Source: Ruminococcus sp. (GTDB lineage Bacteria; Bacillota; Clostridia; Oscillospirales; Ruminococcaceae). Taken from it: 64,000 nucleotides of DNA. Positions within the stretch are counted from its first letter, which is position 1. Each line of letters opens with the position of its first letter. Under the pieces are notes generated by a model. It was not told the DNA's origin and did no database searches. It saw only the letters and a program-made list of their open reading frames with translations. The stretch spans positions 124,001 through 188,000 of the forward strand of contig NZ_JAHZAX010000002.1 in NCBI RefSeq assembly GCF_019423705.1, given 5' to 3'. A program made the translations under genes and the position numbers. Of this stretch, positions 8,360 to 17,646 are shown piece by piece.

Positions 8360-11300
8360 TTATTTCATAAAAGCCGTGTTCTGATCGCCGACAGCCTTTT
8401 GCAGCTCTTCGATAAGTTCGCTGCACATTTTTACTCTCGGCACGGCTTTAAGTTCTGTCATTTTCCGCATATCCTCAAAATAAATATTGAGCTTGTTTTC
8501 AAATTGTCCGTCAGCATAACGCAGCGCAATATTTTTAACCCTAGCAATGCCCTGTTCGTCTCTCGAACTGAGCCGAACGCATATATTTTTCTTTAGCTGA
8601 AGCTGGCAAAAACGTTCGGCAGGCTCGAGTATATCGACAAGTATCTTCGGGTTCTCGTCCTCTTTGCAGGATATCTTGCCCTTGACATACAGGACAGCTC
8701 TATCTCTTATAGTGCCGCTTGTGACGGCATAGACAGACGGAAACACCACAACTTCAAGGCTTCCGTACTTATCTTCCAGCTGTACAAAGCACATTATATC
8801 GCCTTTTTTAGTCTTTAGCATTTTCTTGTGGGTCACCATTCCTGCATAGCCTATCTCTGCGCCGTCGGCAAAGCGTTTGTCTTTGGTCGAACCCTCTTCG
8901 CTGCCGCTGATTATCTGCTTCGAGGTATAGCACTTTGAAGCCGTCAGAATGCTTTCAAAGCGGTCGATAGGGTGGGCGGAGATATACATTCCAAGGGCTT
9001 CGTGCTCAAATTCAAGAAGCTGTCCCTGGTCATATTCGCCGCAGCGGACGATCTCTTTCTCCATTGCAGGGTTGTCCGTTCCACCGCCGAAGAGGTCAAG
9101 CTGACCTTCCATAACGTTGTTTTCAGCCTGCACAACTGACTTTACAATGCCCTCGCAGGCAGTCATAAGCTCCTTTCGTGTATAGCCAAAACAATCGAAA
9201 GCGCCGCTTTTTATAAGCGCTTCAACAGTCCGCTGGTGCATATCTCTTCCCGAAAGCCTTGTACAGAAATCCTGCAAAGATTTAAAATCGCCGTGAGCTT
9301 TTCGCTCAGAAATAAGCCTGTCGATAGCGGCCTCACCTAAAGACTTGACCGCAAGGAGCGCAAAGCGTATGCCGTTTTCTTCTGATACAAATCTACGTCC
9401 GCTCTTATTTATGTCCAGCGGCAATATCTTAACGCCGTTTTTGGAAACGTCAGCGATATAGCCAAAAAGCTTGTCCGTGCTTTCAAGCAGCGTTATGGTC
9501 ATCAGCGCCGACATATATTCCTTATAATAGTGGCACTTTAGATAAGCAGTTTGATATGCGATAGTTGCATAAGCGGCGGCGTGGGATTTATTGAAAGCAT
9601 AGCTTGCAAAGGAAGTCATTTCGTCGAATATCTCGTTCGCAACCTGCGGTGAAACGCCGTTTGCAACAGCTCCACAGCATTGACCCTCTTCACCATAGAT
9701 AAAAGCTTTACGCTCATTTTCGAGGACGCTTGCTTTCTTCTTAGCCATTGCTCGGCGGACGATATCCGCTCTGCCGTATGAATAGCCTGCAAGGGTTCGG
9801 AATATCTGCATTACCTGCTCTTGATAAACGATACAGCCATAGGTGACTTCAAGTATGCTCTTGAGCAAGGGGTGCTTGTAGGTGATAAGCTTAGGGTTGT
9901 GCCTGTTTCTTATATAGGTCGGTATTGAGTCCATAGGACCCGGGCGGTAAAGAGAGATCACCGCAATAAGATCCTCGATACGCTCAGGTCGCAGTTTCAT
10001 AACTGTTGCAGTCATTCCTGCGCTTTCAAACTGGAACACGCCCTCGGTCTTGCCCTGTGAGAACATTTCATATACCGCCTTATCGTCAAGGGGTATATTC
10101 TCAAGGTCAAAATCGGGGTGCTTTTTCAAAATCTGAAGTCTGCAATGATTTATGATAGTCAGATTTCGCAGACCCAAAAAGTCTATTTTCAAAAGTCCAA
10201 GCCGCTCAAGCACGGTCATTGTATATTGCGTCGATATCTGACCGTCACGGGCATAAAGCGGCACATAATGGTCAACAGGGTCTTTGGTGATAACGACGCC
10301 GGCGGCGTGGGTGGAAACATTTCTCGGCATACCCTCGACCTTTATCGCCGTGTCAAGAAGCTCGTGTATCTTGGCATTGCCGTGGTAAAGCTCTTTGACC
10401 TCGGGAATATTTTCGATAGTGTATGCAAGCGGATATCCTCTAGGTATCTTTTTAGCCAGCATATCACCAGTCTGATAAGGCAGACCCATTGCCCTTGCGA
10501 CGTCACGGACGGCCTGCTTTGCGGCAAGCGTGCCGAAAGTCGCTATCTGCGCAACGTGGTCAGAGCCGTATTTGTTCACAACATAATCTATAACACGCTG
10601 TCTGCCCTCCATACAAAAGTCGATATCAAAGTCGGGCATTGAAACTCTTTCGGGATTGAGGAAACGCTCAAAGAGCAGATTATATTTCAGCGGGTCGATA
10701 CCCGTTATGCCTATGCAGTATGCGCAAAGGCTTCCTGCGCCCGAACCTCGTCCGCAGCCAACAGGTATGCCCTGAGATTTCGCATAGTGAACAAAATCCC
10801 ACACAATGAGGTAATAATCCGTATAACCCATTTTGGTGATAACGTCAAGCTCATATTCCATTCTCTCGAACGCTTCCTTGCTGGGCTTTTCATATCGTTT
10901 ATACAAGCCTTTAAGGCACATATCACGAAGATATTTTTCGTTATCATCAACGCCGTCAATATGGAAATACGGAAGCTTTGTGTTGCCAAATTCAAAGGTA
11001 ACGTTGCAGCGCTCGGCGATCTTGACCGTGTTCACAAGCGATTCTGGTTGTGCCGAAAAAAGCTCAGCCATTTCATCGGCGGACTTCACATAAAATTCGT
11101 CGGTTGGAAATTCAAGCTTGCTGGGGTCGTCAACTGTGGTCGCCGTTGAAATGCACATAAGGATTCGCTGAGCATTGGCGTCCTCACGTTTCAGATAGTG
11201 GGCGTCGTTCGTGCACACCATCGGTATGCCAGTCTCTCGTGAAAGCTTTACAAGCAGAGGCAAAATTTTCTGCTGCTCGGCAAACTTGTGATTTTGCAGC

Positions 11301-11821
11301 TCGATAAAATAATTGCCCTCGCCGAAAATATCACGATAAAGTAGCGCCGTTTCTTTCGCACCCTCATAATTGCCATTTGTCAGCTTTCTCGGTATCTCGC
11401 CTGCAAGACAAGCGGACAGGCAGATAAGCCCCTTGTGATATTTTTTCAGCAGTTCAACGTCAACTCTCGGACGATTGTAAAAACCGTCGATATATGCAAG
11501 GGAAACAAGCTTTATCAAATTCTGATATCCCTCATTGTTCTCGCAAAGCAGCACAAGATGATAAGGCGAAGTGTCTATCTTTGCCACTTTGTCAAAGAGT
11601 GTCCTCGGCGCAACGTACACCTCGCAGCCGATTATGGGCTTTATGCCCTGGGCAACGCACTCATTGTAAAACTCCACCGCCGCAAACATATTTCCGTGAT
11701 CTGTGACGGCAACGGCCTTTTGACCCAGCTCTTTCACACGCAAAACAAGCTCCTTGATACGGCAAGCGCCGTCAAGGAGCGAATATTCACTATGCAAATG
11801 AAGGTGTACAAAATCTGGCAT
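8360..11821 (-). CDS. dnaE: DNA polymerase III subunit alpha (DnaE)
   Basis: This is the replicative C-family polymerase subunit; in Firmicutes with PolC it usually extends primers on the lagging strand. The 1153 residues contain an N-terminal PHP domain (HLHLHSEYSLLDG, residues 6-18; TDHGN at 40-44), the palm with PDFDIDF at 396-402 (catalytic aspartates at 399 and 401), a helix-hairpin-helix region and a C-terminal OB fold (IGYAGMVTHKKM). It has no exonuclease insert, so it is DnaE rather than PolC. ATG 11821 lies 2 nt after the whiA stop, with GAGGA in front of it. Confidence 0.97.
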   Translation of the reverse strand: MPDFVHLHLHSEYSLLDGACRIKELVLRVKELGQKAVAVTDHGNMFAAVEFYNECVAQGIKPIIGCEVYVAPRTLFDKVAKIDTSPYHLVLLCENNEGYQNLIKLVSLAYIDGFYNRPRVDVELLKKYHKGLICLSACLAGEIPRKLTNGNYEGAKETALLYRDIFGEGNYFIELQNHKFAEQQKILPLLVKLSRETGIPMVCTNDAHYLKREDANAQRILMCISTATTVDDPSKLEFPTDEFYVKSADEMAELFSAQPESLVNTVKIAERCNVTFEFGNTKLPYFHIDGVDDNEKYLRDMCLKGLYKRYEKPSKEAFERMEYELDVITKMGYTDYYLIVWDFVHYAKSQGIPVGCGRGSGAGSLCAYCIGITGIDPLKYNLLFERFLNPERVSMPDFDIDFCMEGRQRVIDYVVNKYGSDHVAQIATFGTLAAKQAVRDVARAMGLPYQTGDMLAKKIPRGYPLAYTIENIPEVKELYHGNAKIHELLDTAIKVEGMPRNVSTHAAGVVITKDPVDHYVPLYARDGQISTQYTMTVLERLGLLKIDFLGLRNLTIINHCRLQILKKHPDFDLENIPLDDKAVYEMFSQGKTEGVFQFESAGMTATVMKLRPERIEDLIAVISLYRPGPMDSIPTYIRNRHNPKLITYKHPLLKSILEVTYGCIVYQEQVMQIFRTLAGYSYGRADIVRRAMAKKKASVLENERKAFIYGEEGQCCGAVANGVSPQVANEIFDEMTSFASYAFNKSHAAAYATIAYQTAYLKCHYYKEYMSALMTITLLESTDKLFGYIADVSKNGVKILPLDINKSGRRFVSEENGIRFALLAVKSLGEAAIDRLISERKAHGDFKSLQDFCTRLSGRDMHQRTVEALIKSGAFDCFGYTRKELMTACEGIVKSVVQAENNVMEGQLDLFGGGTDNPAMEKEIVRCGEYDQGQLLEFEHEALGMYISAHPIDRFESILTASKCYTSKQIISGSEEGSTKDKRFADGAEIGYAGMVTHKKMLKTKKGDIMCFVQLEDKYGSLEVVVFPSVYAVTSGTIRDRAVLYVKGKISCKEDENPKILVDILEPAERFCQLQLKKNICVRLSSRDEQGIARVKNIALRYADGQFENKLNIYFEDMRKMTELKAVPRVKMCSELIEELQKAVGDQNTAFMK

Positions 11822-11823
11822 AT

Positions 11824-12765
11824 TTATTCCTCGTTGATATTAAGTCCTTTTTCTTCACGAATTTTATCCGCTATCTCCGCAAGCTTTTGAAGCCTGTGGT
11901 TAGCTCCCGATCGAGATATTGGCGGGTCGATAGCTGCGCCCAAGTCTTTAAGATTAAAGTCGGGGTTATTGTATCTCAGCTCGGCTATCTCCTGCAAATT
12001 CTCGGGCAGCGAATATAGTCCGATAGTCTCGTCGATAAGCTCGATATCTCTTATTTGCTTTTCAGCGGCTTTCAGCGATTTTTCTATGTTTGCGTTGTCG
12101 CAATTCACCGCACGGTTTATCTTGTTGCGCATATCTTTCATCATCTTCACGTTCATAAGCTCCAGCGAGCACATAGACGCACCCATAAGGGTCAGCATAT
12201 CAATGATATTTTCCGACTCCTTTATGTAAACGATCTGCGCATTTTTTCGCTCAACGTGCTTTGGCGTTATATCGTAATTGTCGATAAGCAGCATACCGAA
12301 ATCGTTGCAAAGGTCAAGTGTCGGCATAACAAATTCCATATGATACTTTTTCTCGGGATTGTTCACCGAACCGCAGGCGAGAAATATCCCTGCCACAAGC
12401 TGCGGATAAAACTTCTCCTTTGGTAAGTCCTCTTTCTCAAGACGGCGGCTTGCGTCCATTCTGAAATGATCCAGCACCGCTATCCTGTCATCACGCTCGG
12501 GTATATCGAGAGCATATAGCACAACGCCATTGCGCTTTTTCTGCTCCGTCACCCTAACGGCTTCTTTGTTTTCAGATATCCTGCCGATATTAAGGTGGAA
12601 AAAGTCAACGACTGCCCTGTTTTCCGTAAGAAATGATATCTCCTCGTCCGAAAGAACGTTGCAATATGTGAGCATTCCCATTATGCAAACGTCCGCTTTC
12701 GGCTTGGAATTTATTTTGTCTATTATCTCTTTTTTTACACGATAGGAAAAAGATACGTCCTCCAA
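11824..12765 (-). CDS. whiA: DNA-binding protein WhiA
   Basis: WhiA proteins combine a LAGLIDADG-homing-endonuclease-like fold (no nuclease activity) with a C-terminal helix-turn-helix. In Bacillus WhiA influences cell division and chromosome segregation; in Streptomyces it controls sporulation genes. The 313 residues contain VAGIFLACGSVNNP and, at the C-terminus, LKDLGAAIDPPISRSGANHRL, the typical WhiA HTH. No ATG or GTG fits the start; TTG 12765 is preceded by AAGGCGG at 8 nt. It follows rapZ directly, without the yvcK gene that often separates them. Confidence 0.95.
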   Translation of the reverse strand: MEDVSFSYRVKKEIIDKINSKPKADVCIMGMLTYCNVLSDEEISFLTENRAVVDFFHLNIGRISENKEAVRVTEQKKRNGVVLYALDIPERDDRIAVLDHFRMDASRRLEKEDLPKEKFYPQLVAGIFLACGSVNNPEKKYHMEFVMPTLDLCNDFGMLLIDNYDITPKHVERKNAQIVYIKESENIIDMLTLMGASMCSLELMNVKMMKDMRNKINRAVNCDNANIEKSLKAAEKQIRDIELIDETIGLYSLPENLQEIAELRYNNPDFNLKDLGAAIDPPISRSGANHRLQKLAEIADKIREEKGLNINEE

Positions 12766-12778
12766 AATTCAAACCGCC

Positions 12779-13636
12779 TTACTGATTGTTTATATCTCTG
12801 TGAGTAATTCGTATAGTGTGACCCTGCTCTCTCAAGTGTTTTGAAAGAGCTTCGGCAAATGTAACGCTTCTGTGCTTGCCACCTGTACAGCCGAAAGCTA
12901 TTACCAGCTGCGACTTGCCCTCTTTTTCATAAAGTGGGATAAGATAGTCGATAAGGTCGATAAGCTTTGCAAGAAGGGTCTGCGCCTGCTCAAAGCTCAG
13001 CACATAGTCGTAAACTTCCTTATCAAGTCCCGTCTTGTTTTTAAGCTCAGGGATATAGAATGGGTTAGGCAGACACCTTACGTCAAACACAAGATCGCCC
13101 TCGCTCATTGCACCGAACTTGAAGCCGAAAGACTGCACGTCAATGTGCATAAACTCATCATTTTCAAGAAATATGGAATAAAGTCTTTCTTTGAACTGTG
13201 CTGTTGAAGTTCCGGAAGTGTCAACATAATAATCAGCCTGCGCCTTTATCGGACGGAGCATTTCACGCTCTGTCTCGATAGCCTTTCTGATATTGCCGTA
13301 TGAAACTTCATCGAGTGGGTGCTTTCTTCTTGTTTCTTTGTATCGTCTGACGATAACGTCGTCTGTGCTGTCAAGGAAAAGGATCTTTAGGCTCACGCCC
13401 TCAGCTTGGAGCTGTTTGATAGTATCTTGGAGCTTTAAAAACAGATCGCCGCCACGGATATCCACAACAAATGCGACCTTTTCTATCTTTCCGTCCGACT
13501 GGCTGCAAATGTTGGCAAATTTCGGGATAAGTTCCGGCGGCATATTATCTATACAATAATAGCCGATATCCTCCATAACGTTTACGGCGCTTGATTTTCC
13601 CGAACCCGACATTCCCGTGATGATAACAAACTGCAT
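12779..13636 (-). CDS. rapZ: RapZ/YvcJ-family nucleotide-binding protein
   Basis: This P-loop protein is known in E. coli as the RNA adaptor for control of glmS, and in Bacillus (YvcJ) as a nucleotide-hydrolysing protein linked to competence and wall metabolism. The 285 residues carry Walker A GMSGSGKS (8-15), DSTDDVIVRRYKETRRKHPL in the middle and the C-terminal signature GCTGGKHRSV. It sits between murB and whiA, as in most Firmicutes. Because glmS also lies in this window, a link to amino-sugar supply is possible, but RNA targeting in Firmicutes is not established. Confidence 0.95.
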   Translation of the reverse strand: MQFVIITGMSGSGKSSAVNVMEDIGYYCIDNMPPELIPKFANICSQSDGKIEKVAFVVDIRGGDLFLKLQDTIKQLQAEGVSLKILFLDSTDDVIVRRYKETRRKHPLDEVSYGNIRKAIETEREMLRPIKAQADYYVDTSGTSTAQFKERLYSIFLENDEFMHIDVQSFGFKFGAMSEGDLVFDVRCLPNPFYIPELKNKTGLDKEVYDYVLSFEQAQTLLAKLIDLIDYLIPLYEKEGKSQLVIAFGCTGGKHRSVTFAEALSKHLREQGHTIRITHRDINNQ

Positions 13637-13673
13637 TGATCTTCATTCCTTTCCTTCACACTAATTGCTGAGA

Positions 13674-14588
13674 TTATTCGCTGTATGGTATTATCTTAAC
13701 TTCACATTCGAGCATATAGCCTGTTTGCTCTTTTACCGTATTTTGAACGTGACGAATAACTGACAGGATATCCTCCGTTGTTGCGCCGCCCTTATTTACG
13801 ACAAAACCGCAATGCTTTTCAGACACCTGTGCTCCCCCGACTGTGTATCCTCTAAGACCGCAATCTTGTATAAGCTTGCCTGCAAATTGTCCCTCGGGAC
13901 GTTTGAATGTTGAGCCTGCACTTGGAAATTCAAGCGGCTGCTTGCTTCTGCGCCTGCCCATAAGTTCCACCATTTTGTCTTGGATATCGTCATACACACC
14001 TGTTTCAAGACAGAACAGTCCCGAGGATATAACCTCGTCATTGCGCTGAAAACAGCTAGTGCGATAACCAAGCCCAAGATTTGACACGCTGACAGTATGT
14101 ACAGTTCCGTCTGTGCTGACAGCCGTGCAGGATTTTATAACGTCCCTTATCTCGCCGTCATAAGCGCCGGCGTTCATATAGATCGCACCGCCAACAGTTC
14201 CGGGTATTCCATAGGCAAATTCAAGACCTGTGAGGTTATGCTCAAGTGCAAAGCGGCAAAGCTTTATAAGGCTGCAGCCTGCCTGCGCATAGATAGTCGT
14301 TTCATCTATCATTTTGATCTCGTCGATTGACGAGCCCATAAGGAAAACCACGCCGTCGAAGCCCTTGTCGTCAAAGAGCAGATTTGAACCGTTTCCTATT
14401 ACGATATATCTGACAGAAAGCTCGTTCGCAAGGCTTATAAGCTGTGCAAGGCTTTCCTCAGAACTGATATCCACCATTGCTGTGCATTTTCCGCCTGTGC
14501 GGAACGTTGTGTGTGATGACAATGGCTCGTCATACATAACTCGACATTCCAGCTCAGAGGCTTTGTCAAGCAGCTTTTGTGTATTCAT
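13674..14588 (-). CDS. murB: UDP-N-acetylenolpyruvoylglucosamine reductase
   Basis: MurB is the FAD- and NADPH-dependent enzyme that reduces UDP-GlcNAc-enolpyruvate to UDP-MurNAc in peptidoglycan synthesis. The 304 residues show HTTFRTGG, VIGNGSNLL for FAD binding, GIPGTVGGAIYMNAGAYDG, and AGSTFKRPEG with the proton-donating serine. The ATG at 14588 has no ribosome binding site at normal distance: the only AAGGAG lies more than 20 nt upstream, separated by a GCCC-TTCG-GGGC hairpin. It lies 4 nt after the broken PHP gene. Confidence 0.95.
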   Translation of the reverse strand: MNTQKLLDKASELECRVMYDEPLSSHTTFRTGGKCTAMVDISSEESLAQLISLANELSVRYIVIGNGSNLLFDDKGFDGVVFLMGSSIDEIKMIDETTIYAQAGCSLIKLCRFALEHNLTGLEFAYGIPGTVGGAIYMNAGAYDGEIRDVIKSCTAVSTDGTVHTVSVSNLGLGYRTSCFQRNDEVISSGLFCLETGVYDDIQDKMVELMGRRRSKQPLEFPSAGSTFKRPEGQFAGKLIQDCGLRGYTVGGAQVSEKHCGFVVNKGGATTEDILSVIRHVQNTVKEQTGYMLECEVKIIPYSE

Positions 14589-14592
14589 ATGT

Positions 14593-15361
14593 TTATATGT
14601 GCCCCGAAGGGCGCTCCTTTCTTTGATCTAGTTTCAATATATTAATATCAAGATTCGGTCTTTTTACAAGAACATACTCTCTTATTTTCTCCCAATCGGT
14701 ATTCATAACAAGCTTCTCGGGAAAATCAAGCTCTTCCGCCATTTTATCAAGATCGGCGCCTGACCAATAAGCTCGCAATAATGACAGTCCGAATCGAAAA
14801 CAACGGGTACTTCATATCTTTTGCAAAGCTTTAAAAGCTCTACGGCGTTCTTTGCAAGCGACCTTGTGCTGAGAATAGAGCTCTCGTTTATCTCAACAAG
14901 TTTGCCGTACTCTTTGAACGCCTTTACGCCCTTTTCATAATCGAAGGGGAAAGGAGAAGTTGTGCAATGACCGATAACATCTACATAGGGGGTTCTGCGC
15001 CAATTTCAGATAGCTGTTTGTATGATTTTCGGCAGTAGAGGGCTTATAACAATCTCTATGCATTGAAGCCACTATCCATTCCAGCGATTTTAACAGCCGC
15101 TCGTCAACGTCAAGCTCGCCGTTATCGCCGATAACATTTGCTTCTATTTCTCGAAGAACTGTTACGCCGCTTATTTTTCTCGGCAGAACGCAAAGATTGA
15201 CAAAGTAACATAAGTGCGGTGAATCTGGCATATTCATTGCACGGCTTGTCATTGCATTGCCTTTGAGCTCGTATTTTTCCGCAGAGGTGCAGTTTTCAAG
15301 TATCGTCGAATAAGCGTGTGTTGACGCAATGATGTGTGTGCATATCTGCCTGTAAGCGCAT
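14593..15361 (-). pseudogene. broken PHP-domain phosphatase gene (YcdX-like), three frameshifts
   Basis: The intact ATG 15361 with AGGAGA upstream starts MRLQADMHTH, a PHP metal-binding N-terminus, but the frame is lost just after it. The body continues in another frame from ASTHAYSTILEN through MNMPDSPHLCYFVNL and IVASMH. It breaks again in a run of five C (AACCCCCTATG), and continues as PYVDVIGHCTTSPFPFDY, LVEINESS and DSDCHYCELIG. A third shift near 14770 restores DLDKMAEELDFPEKLV. The second PHP motif, usually TDH, reads TSR. Known relatives are about 240-residue phosphatases that often sit between hprK and murB, as here. Confidence 0.85.
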
Positions 15362-15394
15362 AAATTATCTATCTCCTATTGAAATGTTGCTATT

Positions 15395-16354
15395 TTAGAA
15401 ATTATCCCAGTTCTTTACCTTGTCCTTTTTGTCCATTTGCAGACCAAGGTTCTGCAAAAGTTCAGCCGCAGCGTTATAACCCATCTTCTTCTGACGGTTG
15501 TTCATAGCTGCAACTTCAAGGATAACAGCAAGGTTTCTGCCCGGCTTGATTGGAATCGTAAGGCTTGGTATCTTTATGCCGAGAATGGTGGTGTACTCAT
15601 TGTCAACGCCCATTCTATCGTATATCTTTGTGCTGTCCCAAGGCTCAAGCTCAACGATAAGGTCGATCTTTTCGCTGACCTTAACAGCACCCATACCGAA
15701 CAGCCTTCTTGTATTGATGATACCGATACCTCTCAATTCAAGGAAGTGACGGATATTATCAGGTGATGAACCGACAAGAGTTCTGTTTGAAGTCTTTCTT
15801 ATCTCAACTGCATCGTCTGCAACAAGTCTGTGACCTCTCTTTACAAGCTCGATAGCCGTCTCGCTCTTACCGACGCCGCTTTCGCCAACGATAAGGATAC
15901 CCTCGCCGTACACTTCGATAAGTACGCCGTGACGTGTGATCCTAGGCGCAAGCTCAACGTTCAGATAGCCGATAAGTGCGGCGATGAAAGCCGTTGTGCT
16001 GTCCTGCGTTCTTGCGATAGGCACGCCGTATTTCTTGGCTATTTCCACCATTTCCGGATAAAGTTCGTGACCTCTTGCAACAATGAACAGAGGTATCTTT
16101 GTTGCAAAGAGTGCGTCTATCCTTTCATATCTTGTTTTCTCATCAAGTGATGCAAGATACGCAAATTCCATATTTCCGCATATCTGTACACGCTCTGCGT
16201 TGAAATACTCATAAAAGCCCATAAGCTGGAGACCAGGTCTGTTACAGTCGTTTTCCGTAACAACAAGGCTGCTTATGTTCTCAGGGGCGTAGATTATCTC
16301 CATATTGAGCTGCTTGATTATCTCCTCGATAGTAACGCTGAATATCTCTGCCAT
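15395..16354 (-). CDS. hprK: HPr kinase/phosphorylase
   Basis: HprK phosphorylates Ser46 of HPr at high fructose-1,6-bisphosphate and ATP, and removes it with inorganic phosphate, driving CcpA-mediated carbon catabolite control. The 319 residues have the N-terminal domain, histidine 142 (RHGVLIEVYG), the P-loop GESGVGKS (157-164) and the HprK signature with GIGIINTRRLFG. The ATG has AAGGA 10 nt upstream. It lies 20 nt after a PLP-enzyme gene, within the long murD-to-folD run. No ptsH was seen in the window. Confidence 0.96.
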   Translation of the reverse strand: MAEIFSVTIEEIIKQLNMEIIYAPENISSLVVTENDCNRPGLQLMGFYEYFNAERVQICGNMEFAYLASLDEKTRYERIDALFATKIPLFIVARGHELYPEMVEIAKKYGVPIARTQDSTTAFIAALIGYLNVELAPRITRHGVLIEVYGEGILIVGESGVGKSETAIELVKRGHRLVADDAVEIRKTSNRTLVGSSPDNIRHFLELRGIGIINTRRLFGMGAVKVSEKIDLIVELEPWDSTKIYDRMGVDNEYTTILGIKIPSLTIPIKPGRNLAVILEVAAMNNRQKKMGYNAAAELLQNLGLQMDKKDKVKNWDNF

Positions 16355-16374
16355 TTACGATCAGTCCTTTCTAA

Positions 16375-17646
16375 TTATAACTTTATAAGTCCTTTATTAT
16401 ACATTTCCTGTGCCGCAAGCATTACGCCTGTCTTGCCTGTTGGATAGGTTATTCCGCCCTGCAACCAGGCAGCGAACGGCGGTCTTATAGGTGCGTCCGC
16501 TGAAAGCTCGATAGAAGCGCCCATCGTGAACGCTCCGGCCGCCATAATGACCTTGCTGTCATAACCCGGCATATCCCAAGCTTCAGGCGTAACATAGCTG
16601 TCAACAGGCGAGCCTTTTTGTATTCCTTGACAGAAAGCTACAAGCTTCTCTTCATTTTCAAGAAGTATGGAAGCGATGATATCAGTTCTTGTCTCGCCGC
16701 TTTCCGGCAATGTCTTATAGCCAAGCTTTTCAAAGAAACGGCAGGCAAATACGGAAGTCTTGAGAGCCGAAGCCACCACCTGCGGCGCCATAAAGAAGCC
16801 GAGAAGCATTTCTCTGTTTTGACCGAGAGAACAGCCAACTTCCTTGCCCATTCCAACGCAGGTGAGCCTATCAGCGCACTTTTCAACAAGGTCAGCTCTG
16901 CCGCAGATATATCCGCCTGTGGAAGCTATTCCGCCGCCCGGGTTTTTGATAAGTGAACCGATGATGATATCAGCGCCAACGCTCAGAGGCTCTTGTCTTT
17001 CAACGAACTCGCCATAGCAGTTATCCACCATAACGATAATGTTCGGATTAGCTTTCTTTGCCGTCTCAGCGATCTTTCCGATTATCTCAACAGTCAGCGA
17101 TGGTCTCAGCGAATAACCTCTTGAACGCTGGATATACGCTATCTTTGCGCCGACAGCTTTCTTTTCAATTGCTTCATAATCGGGGTACATTTCGTCAACA
17201 AGATCGACCTGCTCATAATTAACGCCAAAGTCAATAAGTGAACCATTGCCATTTTCACCTCTGATACCGATTATCTCTTCAAGAGTATCATAAGGCTTTC
17301 CCGTGCAGGCAAGCATTATGTCGCCACTTCTCAGAACGCCGAACAGCGCTGTCGAAAGAGCGTGCGTGCCGTTTACAAAAGTGTGGCGCACAAGTGCGTC
17401 CTCACCGCCGAGAGTCTGTGCAAACACCTTGTCGATAGTATCTCTGCCCATATCACCGTAGCCATAGCCCGTGGTGCCTTTAAGGCAGCCCTCGCTGACC
17501 CTGTTGTCGATAAAGGCTTTTAGCACCTTCTGTCCGTTATACTCTGCAATGCTGTCTATCTTTGCGAACATTTCGCCGCATTCGCTTTCAGCCTTGTCAG
17601 CAAGCGCCAAAAGCTTTTCATCTATATCAAAAATACATTCACTCAT
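16375..17646 (-). CDS. PLP-dependent cystathionine/methionine gamma-lyase-related protein ('aluminium resistance' family)
   Basis: This fold-type I pyridoxal-phosphate protein has aspartate 208 (VMVDNCYGEF) and the likely PLP lysine 234 in IGSLIKNPGGG. The 423 residues and motifs (GYGYGDMGRDT, YIQRSRGYSLRPS) match the COG4100 family, which includes Bacillus YnbB and is commonly annotated as methionine gamma-lyase family or aluminium resistance protein. Its true substrate is uncertain. The start overlaps the preceding acetyltransferase gene by 8 nt, so the two are translated in series. Confidence 0.88.
   Translation of the reverse strand: MSECIFDIDEKLLALADKAESECGEMFAKIDSIAEYNGQKVLKAFIDNRVSEGCLKGTTGYGYGDMGRDTIDKVFAQTLGGEDALVRHTFVNGTHALSTALFGVLRSGDIMLACTGKPYDTLEEIIGIRGENGNGSLIDFGVNYEQVDLVDEMYPDYEAIEKKAVGAKIAYIQRSRGYSLRPSLTVEIIGKIAETAKKANPNIIVMVDNCYGEFVERQEPLSVGADIIIGSLIKNPGGGIASTGGYICGRADLVEKCADRLTCVGMGKEVGCSLGQNREMLLGFFMAPQVVASALKTSVFACRFFEKLGYKTLPESGETRTDIIASILLENEEKLVAFCQGIQKGSPVDSYVTPEAWDMPGYDSKVIMAAGAFTMGASIELSADAPIRPPFAAWLQGGITYPTGKTGVMLAAQEMYNKGLIKL

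Noticed and set aside
10118..10642. Plus-strand 174-codon open frame inside dnaE
   Set aside because: It is a shadow of the dnaE coding strand, without a ribosome binding site or recognisable domain.
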